Assembly (NCBI GenBank): GCA_020444765.1
Contig: JAGRHW010000177.1
Coordinates: 1 to 7,198 of the forward strand
Reading direction: 5' to 3'
Length of the DNA stretch: 7,198 nucleotides
Origin: Gammaproteobacteria bacterium
GTDB lineage: Bacteria; Pseudomonadota; Gammaproteobacteria; Granulosicoccales; Granulosicoccaceae
The notes under the pieces were generated by a model, which worked only from the letters and a program-made list of their open reading frames with translations, was not told the origin of the DNA and made no database searches. Positions 1 to 6,730 of the stretch are shown piece by piece (the first letter of the stretch is position 1; each line of letters starts with the position of its first letter). The position numbers and the translations under genes were made by a program.

Positions 1-1
1 G

Positions 2-73
2 GCGCAAAAGCAGGCCCGCGTTGCACAAACCCGGGTGGATTTTTTCACCCTGGTTCGTGGAGAAGACAGTTGA
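2..73 (+). CDS. phnG: PhnG, C-P lyase core subunit (3' end only)
   Basis: The reading frame from base 2 codes for 23 residues and then TGA. Its tail, RVDFFTLVRGEDS, closely matches the C-terminus of E. coli PhnG as I remember it (RVDFFTMVRGDNA). PhnG is a small subunit of the PhnGHIJ core complex. Together with PhnH, I and L it supports transfer of the phosphonate to C1 of the ribose of ATP, displacing adenine. Only the end of the gene is inside the window, so neither its start nor the upstream promoter can be judged. Its TGA stop shares bases with the TTG start of the next gene, the usual layout in this operon. The identification rests on a short tail but is supported strongly by the neighbouring genes. 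Confidence 0.9.
   Translation, partial: AQKQARVAQTRVDFFTLVRGEDS
59..64 (+). promoter_or_regulatory. Ribosome binding site that fixes the phnH TTG start
   Basis: GGAGAA lies inside the last codons of phnG and ends five bases before the TTG at 70. This supports TTG, rather than a later ATG such as the one at 154, as the phnH start. The later ATG would remove the conserved N-terminal segment with VHDAQRSFRQLL. Confidence 0.6.
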
Positions 74-669
74 GCCGGACAGACCCTTACTCATTCGGAT
101 TTACCAACCCCGTTCACGATGCACAACGGAGTTTTCGGCAATTACTCGACGCCATGAGTCATCCTGGACGGCTGACTTGTTTAGTCCCACTGGCCGCACC
201 AACACCCTTGTACGGCGCCACCCTGACAACCCTGCTTACACTTGCCGACAACACAACACCGGTCTGTCTTAACCTGGCCTGCAATACGGCGCTGGTGCGT
301 GACGTGCTGGCCCTACATAGCGGCGCGCCGGTCACCAACCGGACGGATCAGGCGGTGTTTGCGGTGCTGGATGCCCGGGATGCGTTCGATGCGGACCTTT
401 ACAAGTCTGATGATGAAGACTACCCCGACCGCAGCTGCACATTGATTGTTCAATGCGGCGGCGAGGAATCCGACAAACAGGCCTGCTTCCTCAAGGGACC
501 AGGCCTGCAAAACAGTATGAAAACCCTGCTACCGCATATGCATCCCAGCCTGGCCGGCTATCTGTTCAGCCGTCACAACCGTTTCCCGCTTGGTCTGGAT
601 CTGATTCTGACCCGGGGCGACAGCGTCTACTGTCTGCCTCGCTCCACGGTTGTCAGCGAGGCGACCTGA
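70..669 (+). CDS. phnH: PhnH, C-P lyase core complex subunit
   Basis: The product is 199 residues, close to E. coli PhnH (194). PhnH is a structural and assembly subunit of the PhnGHIJ core. It has a fold related to PLP-dependent transferases but does not bind PLP. Recognisable segments are VHDAQRSFRQLLDAMSHPG (residues about 15-33), LLTLADNTTPV (about 55-65), and the C-terminal FPLGLDLILT followed by a short IPR-like CLPRST. I chose the TTG start because it overlaps the phnG stop (TTGA), has GGAGAA five bases upstream, and gives an N-terminus only a few residues longer than that of E. coli. The stop is immediately next to the phnI start, so translation is probably coupled. No truncation or frameshift is visible. 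Confidence 0.95.
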   Translation: MSRTDPYSFGFTNPVHDAQRSFRQLLDAMSHPGRLTCLVPLAAPTPLYGATLTTLLTLADNTTPVCLNLACNTALVRDVLALHSGAPVTNRTDQAVFAVLDARDAFDADLYKSDDEDYPDRSCTLIVQCGGEESDKQACFLKGPGLQNSMKTLLPHMHPSLAGYLFSRHNRFPLGLDLILTRGDSVYCLPRSTVVSEAT

Positions 670-1779
670 ATGTATGTCGCTGTCAAGGGTGGTGAAAAAG
701 CCATCGATAACGCGCATCGTCTGCTCGCAGAACAACGTCGGGGCGATAACGCAACGCCCGAACTATCCGTCGAGCAGATCGAAAGCCAGCTTTCGCACAG
801 CGTGGATCGCGTGATGACCGAAGGCGGTTTATACGATCGCGAGCTGGCTTCACTGGCGATCAAGCAAGCCGCGGGTGATATGCTGGAAGCGATCTTTCTG
901 TTGCGTGCCTACCGCACGACGCTCTGTCGTTTCTACACGGCCGAACCGCTCGATACCGGTTCGCTGCGTGCCGAACGGTGGATTTCGGCAATTTTTAAAG
1001 ATATCCCCGGCGGGCAGCTGCTGGGCGCAACGTTCGACTACACGCACCGCTTGCTGGATTTTGCCTTGCTGGCCGACGGTGAAACAAGCACCGGCGAGCC
1101 ACCGGCATCGACGGACGAATTGCCCGACGGCAACGACTTGCGGGTGATGAGCATGCTCGAAGAGGAAGCCTTGCTGGTCCGGGAGAACGGCAGTGGGGTC
1201 GAGCCGGATGACATCACCACGGAGCCTCTGTCCTACCCCGCTTCACGCAGCGCCCGGCTGCAGATGCTGGCGCGTGGCGATGAAGGTTTTCTGCTTTCCA
1301 TGGCCTATTCCACGCAACGCGGCTACGGGCGCAATCACCCGTTTGCCGGTGAAATCCGCCTTGGCGAGCTGGACGTAAGCGTGGTGCCGCCGGAACTCGG
1401 TTTCGAAATCGTGATTGGCTGTATCGAGATCGCCGAGTGCGAGATGATCAACGGCTTCACCGAAACCGGCGACGTGGACGGCGACAGAAACCTGCGCTTT
1501 ACCCGCGGCTACGGCCTTGTGTTTGGTCATGCCGAACGCAAGGCCATGGCAATGGCTTTGATGGACCGCGCCCTGCAGGCCGACGATTACGACGAGGAAC
1601 GCAGCTCGCCGGCGCAACAGGAAGAATTCGTCCTGTCACACTGCGACAACGTCGAAGCGGCGGGTTTTGTCTCGCACCTGAAACTGCCGCATTACGTGGA
1701 CTTTCAATCCGAGCTGGAACTCCTGCGCCGACTGCGCGGCAAACGCCGGCAAGGCGATAGCGACGAGGGAGCAGCATGA
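670..1779 (+). CDS. phnI: PhnI, alpha-D-ribose 1-methylphosphonate 5-triphosphate synthase catalytic subunit
   Basis: The product is 369 residues; E. coli PhnI has 354. PhnI catalyses nucleophilic displacement of adenine from ATP by a phosphonate, giving ribose 1-phosphonate 5-triphosphate, and needs PhnG, H and L. The N-terminus MYVAVKGGEKAID is a family hallmark. Other conserved blocks are LSVEQIESQL (32-41), FLLRAYRTTL (76-85), DIPGGQLLGA (111-120), STQRGYGRNHPFAGEIR (214-230), FTRGYGLVFG (277-286) and VSHLKLPHYVDFQ (334-346). H336 and H341 of the last block correspond to the two histidines that bind zinc in the E. coli core structure. The extra length comes from an acidic variable stretch around residues 138-160, a small insert near 265-275 and a basic tail. 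The start directly follows the phnH stop and has GAGG at 658-661. Confidence 0.96.
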   Translation: MYVAVKGGEKAIDNAHRLLAEQRRGDNATPELSVEQIESQLSHSVDRVMTEGGLYDRELASLAIKQAAGDMLEAIFLLRAYRTTLCRFYTAEPLDTGSLRAERWISAIFKDIPGGQLLGATFDYTHRLLDFALLADGETSTGEPPASTDELPDGNDLRVMSMLEEEALLVRENGSGVEPDDITTEPLSYPASRSARLQMLARGDEGFLLSMAYSTQRGYGRNHPFAGEIRLGELDVSVVPPELGFEIVIGCIEIAECEMINGFTETGDVDGDRNLRFTRGYGLVFGHAERKAMAMALMDRALQADDYDEERSSPAQQEEFVLSHCDNVEAAGFVSHLKLPHYVDFQSELELLRRLRGKRRQGDSDEGAA

Positions 1780-2633
1780 ACGCCGGCACTCGCGACGAAA
1801 ACTACAACTTCGCCTACCTCGACGAAAACACCAAGCGCATGATCCGCCGCGCATTGCTCAAGGCCGTCGCCCTGCCTGGCTACCAGGTGCCGTTCGGCAG
1901 CCGTGAAATGCCCATGCCCTACGGCTGGGGGACCGGCGGTATCCAGATGACCGCGGCGCTGATTGGCGAGGACGATACGCTGAAAGTCATAGACCAGGGC
2001 GCGGATGACACCACCAACGCGGTTAGCATCCGGCGTTTTTTCCAACGCCTGACGGGCGTGAAAACCACGCAAAACACCAGCGAAGCGACTTTAATACAAA
2101 CCCGCCACCGGATTCCGGAAAAACCACTGCAGGCAGGCCAGATCCTTATTTACCAGGTCCCTATTCCCGAACCACTGCGCTTTATCGAACCTAGCGAGAC
2201 CGAAACCCGCCGCATGCACGCGTTGGGCGACTACGGGGTCATGCATATCAAACTCTACGAAGACATTGCCCGCTTCGGCCATATCGCCACCACTTACGCC
2301 TATCCGGTGCGCGTCAACAATCACTATGTGATGGACCCGTCACCGATACCGAAATTCGACAACCCGAAAATGCACCAGCAGCCGGCTTTGCAGATTTTCG
2401 GCGCCGGTCGTGAAAAACGTCTCTACGCGATTCCACCCTGGACCGACGTCGAAAGCCTGGATTTCGAGGACCACCCGTTCGCCGTTCAGCGTTGGGAGCA
2501 ACGCTGCGCAATCTGCGGCTCGTCGGCGAGTTTTCTCGACGAAGTCGTTATGGATGACAAGGGTACGCGTGCCTTTATCTGTTCTGATACGGATTACTGC
2601 AACAGCCGTCCACCGCTGGAGGACGCGCCATGA
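1776..2633 (+). CDS. phnJ: PhnJ, radical-SAM carbon-phosphorus lyase
   Basis: The product is 285 residues (E. coli 281). PhnJ cleaves the C-P bond of ribose 1-phosphonate 5-phosphate, releasing a hydrocarbon (methane from methylphosphonate) and a cyclic ribose phosphate. The family's unusual cysteine pattern CX2CX21CX5C is complete at C244, C247, C269 and C275. By alignment the first three hold the 4Fe-4S cluster and C275 is the thiyl-radical cysteine. G35, in AVALPGYQVPFG, matches the glycyl-radical residue G32 of E. coli. Other near-invariant blocks are REMPMPYGWGTGG, GADDTTNAVSIRRFF, PIPEPLRFIEP and DPSPIPKFDNPKM. GAGGGAG at 1765-1771 precedes the ATG, which overlaps the phnI stop (ATGA). 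The enzyme should be oxygen-sensitive and fully functional; no key residue is missing. Confidence 0.98.
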   Translation: MNAGTRDENYNFAYLDENTKRMIRRALLKAVALPGYQVPFGSREMPMPYGWGTGGIQMTAALIGEDDTLKVIDQGADDTTNAVSIRRFFQRLTGVKTTQNTSEATLIQTRHRIPEKPLQAGQILIYQVPIPEPLRFIEPSETETRRMHALGDYGVMHIKLYEDIARFGHIATTYAYPVRVNNHYVMDPSPIPKFDNPKMHQQPALQIFGAGREKRLYAIPPWTDVESLDFEDHPFAVQRWEQRCAICGSSASFLDEVVMDDKGTRAFICSDTDYCNSRPPLEDAP

Positions 2634-3406
2634 ACGAACAGCCGCTGCTCGACGTCCGCGTTCTCAGCTATTTTCATGCGCCGGGCAAGGGTTTCGGCCA
2701 AGTCAGTTTCACGCTGTATCCCGGCGATGTGCTTGGTATCGTGGGTGAGTCCGGCTCCGGCAAATCGACACTGCTGAACAGTCTGTCGGGCAAGCTGAAG
2801 CCGCAACAAGGGCAGATCGTTTACCGCAATACCGCAGGCCAGGCAGTGGAACTCTACGGTCTGCGCGAGTCCGAGCGCCGCCAGTTGTTGCGCACCGAGT
2901 GGGGTTTTGTTCATCAGCACGCGCGCGACGGCCTGCGCATGACGGTGTCCGGCGGCGCCAATATCGGCGAACGTCTGATGGCCGGCGGCGAACGCCATTA
3001 TGGACGGATTCGCGAACAGGCCTGTCGCTGGATGAGCGATGTCGAACTCGATATCGAACGCATAGACGACAAACCTGTCACCTATTCCGGCGGCATGCAG
3101 CAACGTCTGCAAATCGCCCGCAACCTGGTGACAAACCCGGCGCTGATCCTGATGGACGAGCCCACCGGCGGGCTGGATGTTTCGGTGCAGGCGCGTCTGC
3201 TCGACCTGCTGCGCCGGCTGGTCAGCGAGCTGCGGCTGGCGGTGATCCTGGTTACGCACGACCTGGCCGTGGCCCGTTTGCTGGCCCAGCAGTTGATCGT
3301 GATGCGACGTGGCGAGGTTGTCGAAGCGGGCCTTACCGACCAGGTACTGGACGATCCGCATCACCCCTACACGCAACTGCTGGTCTCCTCCATCCTCAGT
3401 AGCTGA
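2630..3406 (+). CDS. phnK: PhnK, ABC-type ATPase of the C-P lyase complex
   Basis: The product is 258 residues (E. coli 252). It is a single ABC nucleotide-binding domain with no membrane segment. The Walker A motif is GESGSGKST (39-47), the Q-loop glutamine is near residue 97, the signature is SGGMQQ (153-158), Walker B is ALILMDEP (171-178), and the H-loop histidine is H210 in VTHD. It resembles oligopeptide and nickel importer ATPases (the C-terminal HPYTQLL motif), but PhnK is known to bind the PhnGHIJ core, near PhnJ, rather than a permease. Its ATPase activity is thought to open the complex for turnover. The ATG overlaps the phnJ stop (ATGA) and has GGAGGA at 2618-2623. The operon position separates it from a generic importer ATPase. 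Confidence 0.95.
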   Translation: MNEQPLLDVRVLSYFHAPGKGFGQVSFTLYPGDVLGIVGESGSGKSTLLNSLSGKLKPQQGQIVYRNTAGQAVELYGLRESERRQLLRTEWGFVHQHARDGLRMTVSGGANIGERLMAGGERHYGRIREQACRWMSDVELDIERIDDKPVTYSGGMQQRLQIARNLVTNPALILMDEPTGGLDVSVQARLLDLLRRLVSELRLAVILVTHDLAVARLLAQQLIVMRRGEVVEAGLTDQVLDDPHHPYTQLLVSSILSS

Positions 3407-3410
3407 CGAC

Positions 3411-3414
3411 AGGT
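3411..3414 (+). promoter_or_regulatory. Ribosome binding site of phnL in the only real gap of the operon
   Basis: AGGT sits in the 13-base gap between the phnK stop (3404-3406) and the ATG at 3420, five bases before that ATG. It favours 3420 as the phnL start. An open frame extends upstream to an ATG at 3309, but that part lies inside phnK and has no PhnL-like sequence. Confidence 0.5.
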
Positions 3415-3419
3415 TTCCC

Positions 3420-4142
3420 ATGACAGTCGCAATCCGCCTACATCAGCTCCGCAAGACCTTTGTTCTGCATAACCAGGGCGGCGCCCGCCTGCCGGTACTG
3501 GCGGGGGTAACCGCCGAAGCCCGTTTCGGCCGCTGCCTGGTTCTGCACGGACCTTCCGGTAGCGGCAAGAGCACGCTGCTGCGCACCCTGTACGGAAACT
3601 ACAAGCCCGATGCGGGTTATGTGGAGATCGCGCATGACGGCGGCCATATCCGCCTGCCGGACGATAACACGCGAGCAATTATCCGCGCACGCCGCCAGAC
3701 ACTGGCCTATGTCAGCCAGTTCCTGCGCGTCATCCCGCGCGTCAGCTCGCTCGACGTGGTGGCCGAACCGCTGATCGAACAAGGCCAACCGCGCGCCGTT
3801 GCGCTGGAACGGGCGGCCCGGCTGCTCGACACACTGGCCGTCCCCGAGCGGCTCTGGCACTTGCCGCCCGGCACTTTTTCCGGTGGCGAGCAACAACGCA
3901 TCAACATCGCCCGTGGCTTTGTCGCGGAAAAGCCGATCATCCTGCTTGACGAACCAACTGCCTCGCTGGACGCGGCCAATGCCGAACGCGTGGTCGGGCT
4001 TATCGAAACCGCCAAACAAGGCGGCGCCTGTATCGTCGGTATTTTCCATGACCGCACTATCCGCGAGCGCGTTGCCGACGATGTTCTGGCACTGAGCCCT
4101 GTCACCGCCGCTACCTCATTCGCCTGCGGAGAGCCGGCATGA
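3420..4142 (+). CDS. phnL: PhnL, ABC-type ATPase subunit required for phosphonate ribosylation
   Basis: From the ATG at 3420 the product is 240 residues (E. coli PhnL 226). It is an ABC ATPase with Walker A GPSGSGKST (44-52), Q-loop Q100 in YVSQFLRVIPRVS, signature SGGEQQR (154-160), Walker B IILLDEPT (173-180) and H210. PhnL is required with PhnG, H and I to form ribose 1-phosphonate 5-triphosphate in vitro; its exact mechanical role is less settled than that of PhnK. The ASLD and VGIFHD segments are typical of PhnL and distinguish it from LolD-type ATPases, its nearest relatives. The longer reading frame starting at 3309 overlaps phnK and is rejected as the start. The C-terminus runs about a dozen residues past the E. 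coli end and overlaps the phnM start by ATGA. Confidence 0.94.
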   Translation: MTVAIRLHQLRKTFVLHNQGGARLPVLAGVTAEARFGRCLVLHGPSGSGKSTLLRTLYGNYKPDAGYVEIAHDGGHIRLPDDNTRAIIRARRQTLAYVSQFLRVIPRVSSLDVVAEPLIEQGQPRAVALERAARLLDTLAVPERLWHLPPGTFSGGEQQRINIARGFVAEKPIILLDEPTASLDAANAERVVGLIETAKQGGACIVGIFHDRTIRERVADDVLALSPVTAATSFACGEPA

Positions 4143-5275
4143 TTCTTACCAATGCAACCCTGATACTGGACGATGAATTGATCAACGGTTCGCTGGAGAT
4201 CGACGATGGCCGTATCAAACGCCTGGACAGCGGAGCCAGCCGTCTGACGGAAGCGATCGATTGCGCCGGCGGCTATATTTTGCCCGGTCTGGTCGAGTTG
4301 CATACCGACAATATGGAAAAACACTTCACCCCTCGCCCCGGGGTGAACTGGCCGGGGCTGCATGCCTTCAAGGCACATGATGCGCAGATGGTCGGCGCCG
4401 GCATCACCACGGTTTTCGATGCCATTTCAGTTGGCGATGTGGTTCAGGGCAGCGCGCGGCTCGACAACCTGGAACGCATGGTCGACGCGTTGCTGCAAAC
4501 CCGGGAACGCGGCCTGGTCCGTGCCGAGCATCTGCTGCATTTGCGCTGCGAAGTCAGCCACGACGACACCCTGCACAACTTTCAGAGACTCGCCGACCGC
4601 GCCAGCGTGTCGCTGGTTTCCCTGATGGATCATTCACCAGGGCAGCGCCAGTTTGTCCGGCTCGATAAATACCGCGAGTATTTTCAGGGTAAATATCACC
4701 TGAGCGATGCCGAACTCGAAGCCTTTATCCAGCGTCAGAAGGACGCCAGCGAACGCAACAGCCGTCGTTACCGGCAAGCGATCAGCGACACCTGCCGCGC
4801 ACGAGGCATCGCTATCGCCAGCCATGACGATGCGACGCTCGAGCACGTCAGCGAGTCGCTGGAATTCAATACCCGCATTGCCGAATTTCCAACCACCTTG
4901 GAAGCTGCCCAAGCCGCGCACAGCGCAGGCATGGCCGTGATGATGGGCGCGCCGAATGTCATTCGCGGTGGCTCGCACTCGGGTAATATTGCCGCCCACG
5001 AACTCGCCAGCCTTGGCGTTCTGGACGTGCTGTCGAGCGACTACTATCCGACCAGCCTGCTCGACTCGGCGTTTACCCTGGCCCGCGACGAACGCAATCC
5101 CATCGGGCTGTCGGACGCGGTTGCAATGGTCACATCGACGCCGGCCAAAGCGGTCGGCCTCGACGATCGCGGACGCCTCGCCGAAGGCCAGCTTGCCGAC
5201 CTGCTCTGGTGCAGGGAACATGACGGCCATGTCCATATTGAACATGTCTGGAAAAACGGTAACCGTGTTTACTGA
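4139..5275 (+). CDS. phnM: PhnM, ribose 1-phosphonate 5-triphosphate diphosphatase
   Basis: The product is 378 residues, the same length as E. coli PhnM. PhnM is an amidohydrolase-superfamily enzyme that releases pyrophosphate from alpha-D-ribose 1-phosphonate 5-triphosphate, giving the 5-phosphate that PhnJ uses. Metal-site motifs of the fold are visible: H55 and D57 in LVELHTDNMEKHFTPRPGV, H164 in SLMDHSPGQRQF, H229 in ASHDDAT, H280 in RGGSHSGN and D301 in LSSDYYP. The C-terminal ADLLW and HIEHVWKNGNRVY complete the small beta domain at the end of amidohydrolases. The ATG overlaps the phnL stop (ATGA) and has GGAGAG at 4128-4133. It is the last gene of the operon seen here and is followed by a terminator. 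Dihydroorotase-like enzymes are the nearest alternative, but the motifs are specific to PhnM. Confidence 0.97.
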   Translation: MILTNATLILDDELINGSLEIDDGRIKRLDSGASRLTEAIDCAGGYILPGLVELHTDNMEKHFTPRPGVNWPGLHAFKAHDAQMVGAGITTVFDAISVGDVVQGSARLDNLERMVDALLQTRERGLVRAEHLLHLRCEVSHDDTLHNFQRLADRASVSLVSLMDHSPGQRQFVRLDKYREYFQGKYHLSDAELEAFIQRQKDASERNSRRYRQAISDTCRARGIAIASHDDATLEHVSESLEFNTRIAEFPTTLEAAQAAHSAGMAVMMGAPNVIRGGSHSGNIAAHELASLGVLDVLSSDYYPTSLLDSAFTLARDERNPIGLSDAVAMVTSTPAKAVGLDDRGRLAEGQLADLLWCREHDGHVHIEHVWKNGNRVY

Positions 5276-5288
5276 GCCAGACCGGCTT

Positions 5289-5310
5289 GCCTGAGCGATC
5301 GGGCGTTTTT
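5289..5310 (+). terminator. Intrinsic terminator of the phn operon
   Basis: Thirteen bases after the phnM stop there is a 6-base-pair stem (5289-5294 with 5299-5304, one G-U pair). It closes a GCGA loop of the stable GNRA class and is followed by G and five T (5306-5310). Short stem, stable tetraloop and U tract together fit rho-independent termination of the + strand transcript. The stem is short, so efficiency may be partial. A larger inverted repeat (5282-5287 with 5314-5319) surrounds it. Confidence 0.65.
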
Positions 5311-5347
5311 CACAGCCGGCGGTTTCTGCGGTGGGAAAAAGACGCCG

Positions 5348-6388
5348 CTACAGCGCTCGCATCACCAACTGGAACAGCAGACCGGAAAGGATGGCGCCGG
5401 CGATACCAAGGCCAAGATAGGCGACAAAGACCCGCGGCTTGACCAGCGACCAGACTGCCGCCATTGCCGGTACCGAACTGACGGCACCTGCAACCATAAA
5501 GGCCATGGCGGCACCGGCGCTCATGCCTTGTGCGGTCAGGCCGGCAAGCAGCGGTGGTGCGACATAGGAATTGAGATAGGCGGGCATGCCGACGAACGCG
5601 GAGATGACGACCGGCATGATGCCGGTGCCGCCGACCACACCGGCGATCGTCTCGGCCGGCACATAGGTAACGAGTAGCGCTTCCAGCACATAGGCCAGCG
5701 CCAGCCACTTGATGAGGAACCAGGCATTGGCCTGCAACTCGGCACCGAAAACCTGCCGCCGCTCGTCGTTTTGCCAGAACAGCCACACCGGCCGACCGGT
5801 AAACGGCGACGGACCGCAACAGCAACCGCCCTGCCGTCGTTCACGCAACGGATCGGCAAACGAACCGGCCGCCAGCATCGCCTTCACCGCATAGCCGCCC
5901 ATAAGACCGAGCCCCACGGCCGCGACAGCCTTGCCAATAGCGAAAGGCCAGCCAAGCGCGCTTGCGGTAATCAACAGGGTCGGCGGATCGATCAGCGGCG
6001 ACGACAACCAGAATGCCATGACCGCCGACAGCGGTGCGCCGACAGCCAGCAGCCCGGCGATGAACGGAATCACCTCGCAGGAGCAGAACGGAGCCAGTCC
6101 GCCGAACAGCGCCGCCAGAATGATCATCCGATGTTCACGCCCCTGAAAGGCCCGCCCGACGGCCGCCTCCGCACCGGCGGCCTTGAGCCAGGCGATCATC
6201 AGGACGGCCAGCGCGATATAGGGCAAGGTCCCGGCCAGCGCCTTGACGGCAAAGATAACGATTGTGCCCAGACGGTCCGGGTCGAGAAGCGCAATGACAA
6301 GCGGCACCGCCAGGGTAATCGTCCACGGACTTTTAAGCTGCCTGAACCCTGGACCTGAGGCCGGGGTCTGCGAAACGGTATCACTCAT
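5348..6388 (-). CDS. ArsP-type (PF03773) membrane permease, probable metalloid or metal exporter
   Basis: I start this at the ATG at 6388, giving 346 residues, because it overlaps the stop of the upstream repressor gene (ATGA). An open frame 11 codons longer lies inside that gene. The product is very hydrophobic, with roughly eight to ten membrane segments: about residues 21-36, 43-70, 88-130, 135-173, 222-246, 250-284 and 290-342. Two half-domains each carry a family motif: FCSCEVIPF (101-109, C102 and C104) and GMPAYLNSYVAPPL (267-280). The predicted soluble loop between them (174-220) holds CCC at 189-191. PF03773 includes ArsP, which exports trivalent organoarsenicals, and Cu/Zn or uncharacterised relatives. 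The ArsR-type partner gene points to metalloid or metal efflux; the substrate is inferred, not shown. Confidence 0.8.
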   Translation of the reverse strand: MSDTVSQTPASGPGFRQLKSPWTITLAVPLVIALLDPDRLGTIVIFAVKALAGTLPYIALAVLMIAWLKAAGAEAAVGRAFQGREHRMIILAALFGGLAPFCSCEVIPFIAGLLAVGAPLSAVMAFWLSSPLIDPPTLLITASALGWPFAIGKAVAAVGLGLMGGYAVKAMLAAGSFADPLRERRQGGCCCGPSPFTGRPVWLFWQNDERRQVFGAELQANAWFLIKWLALAYVLEALLVTYVPAETIAGVVGGTGIMPVVISAFVGMPAYLNSYVAPPLLAGLTAQGMSAGAAMAFMVAGAVSSVPAMAAVWSLVKPRVFVAYLGLGIAGAILSGLLFQLVMRAL

Positions 6389-6708
6389 GGCTTGCACGCC
6401 TGTTGTTCGTCCGCGCAGCATTCCTTGAGAATATAGCTGGCGAGCGCTTGCAGATGGTCGTAAGCAGCCCGGCTGATGACCGACCGGCCGTCCCTTTCCT
6501 GTTCGATCAGCCCCGCCGATGCCAGAAAGCGCAGATGATGGGCAAGCGTGGAGGCCGGCATGGCGCTGCGTGCCTGAATCTCGCTGACGTTAAGCCCTTT
6601 TGAGCCGGCCTTGACCAGCGTCTGCAAAACCAGCAGCCGCGCTTCCGAGCCCATGGCGGCAAACCCCTGGGCAGCCTCTTCGGGCTGAAGTTCATCTAAT
6701 AAAACCAT
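6385..6708 (-). CDS. ArsR/SmtB-family metalloregulatory repressor with C-terminal cysteine cluster
   Basis: The product is 107 residues, normal for ArsR. A winged helix-turn-helix covers about residues 14-85: MGSEARLLVLQTLV, then LNVSEIQARSAMPASTLAHHLRFLASAGLI with the recognition helix near 51-62, then a wing at EQERDGRSVIS. The ELCVCDL metal site of E. coli ArsR is absent from the DNA-binding helices. Instead there are three cysteines at the end, C97, C98 and C105, arranged like the As(III) site of Acidithiobacillus ferrooxidans ArsR (a CC pair and one cysteine a few residues on). It probably represses itself and the permease until thiophilic metalloid binds. The ATG at 6708 has no clear ribosome binding site. 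An internal ATG at residue 19 has an AGGGG upstream but would trim the first helix. Confidence 0.88.
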   Translation of the reverse strand: MVLLDELQPEEAAQGFAAMGSEARLLVLQTLVKAGSKGLNVSEIQARSAMPASTLAHHLRFLASAGLIEQERDGRSVISRAAYDHLQALASYILKECCADEQQACKP

Positions 6709-6714
6709 ATTTCT

Positions 6715-6730
6715 AGTTTTATAGTTTTAT
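6715..6730. promoter_or_regulatory. Tandem 8-base repeats, probable repressor operator
   Basis: AGTTTTAT occurs twice in direct succession (6715-6722 and 6723-6730). The repeats lie over the predicted -10 and spacer of the repressor promoter. Bases 6713-6724 also read as a CTA-N6-TAG inverted repeat, the sort of dyad a dimeric ArsR could bind. Which of the two patterns, if either, is the binding site is inference. Confidence 0.5.

Noticed and set aside
3309..3419. Upstream extension of the phnL reading frame to an ATG at 3309
   Set aside because: It lies entirely inside phnK in another frame, has no PhnL-like sequence, and the ATG at 3420 has its own ribosome binding site and the expected N-terminus.
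2594..3421. Long open frame (275 codons) on the - strand opposite phnK
   Set aside because: It mirrors phnK almost exactly, has no recognisable motif, and is a by-product of GC-rich codon use in phnK. The same holds for the 203-codon frames opposite phnL and phnM.
5771..6358. 195-codon open frame on the + strand opposite the permease
   Set aside because: Its translation is low-complexity, rich in Arg, Gln, Gly and Pro, as expected for the antisense of a hydrophobic membrane gene; the permease frame is clearly the real one.
6389..6421. Eleven-codon upstream extension of the permease
   Set aside because: The extension overlaps the end of the repressor gene; the ATG at 6388 forms the ATGA overlap used for coupling and is the more likely start.
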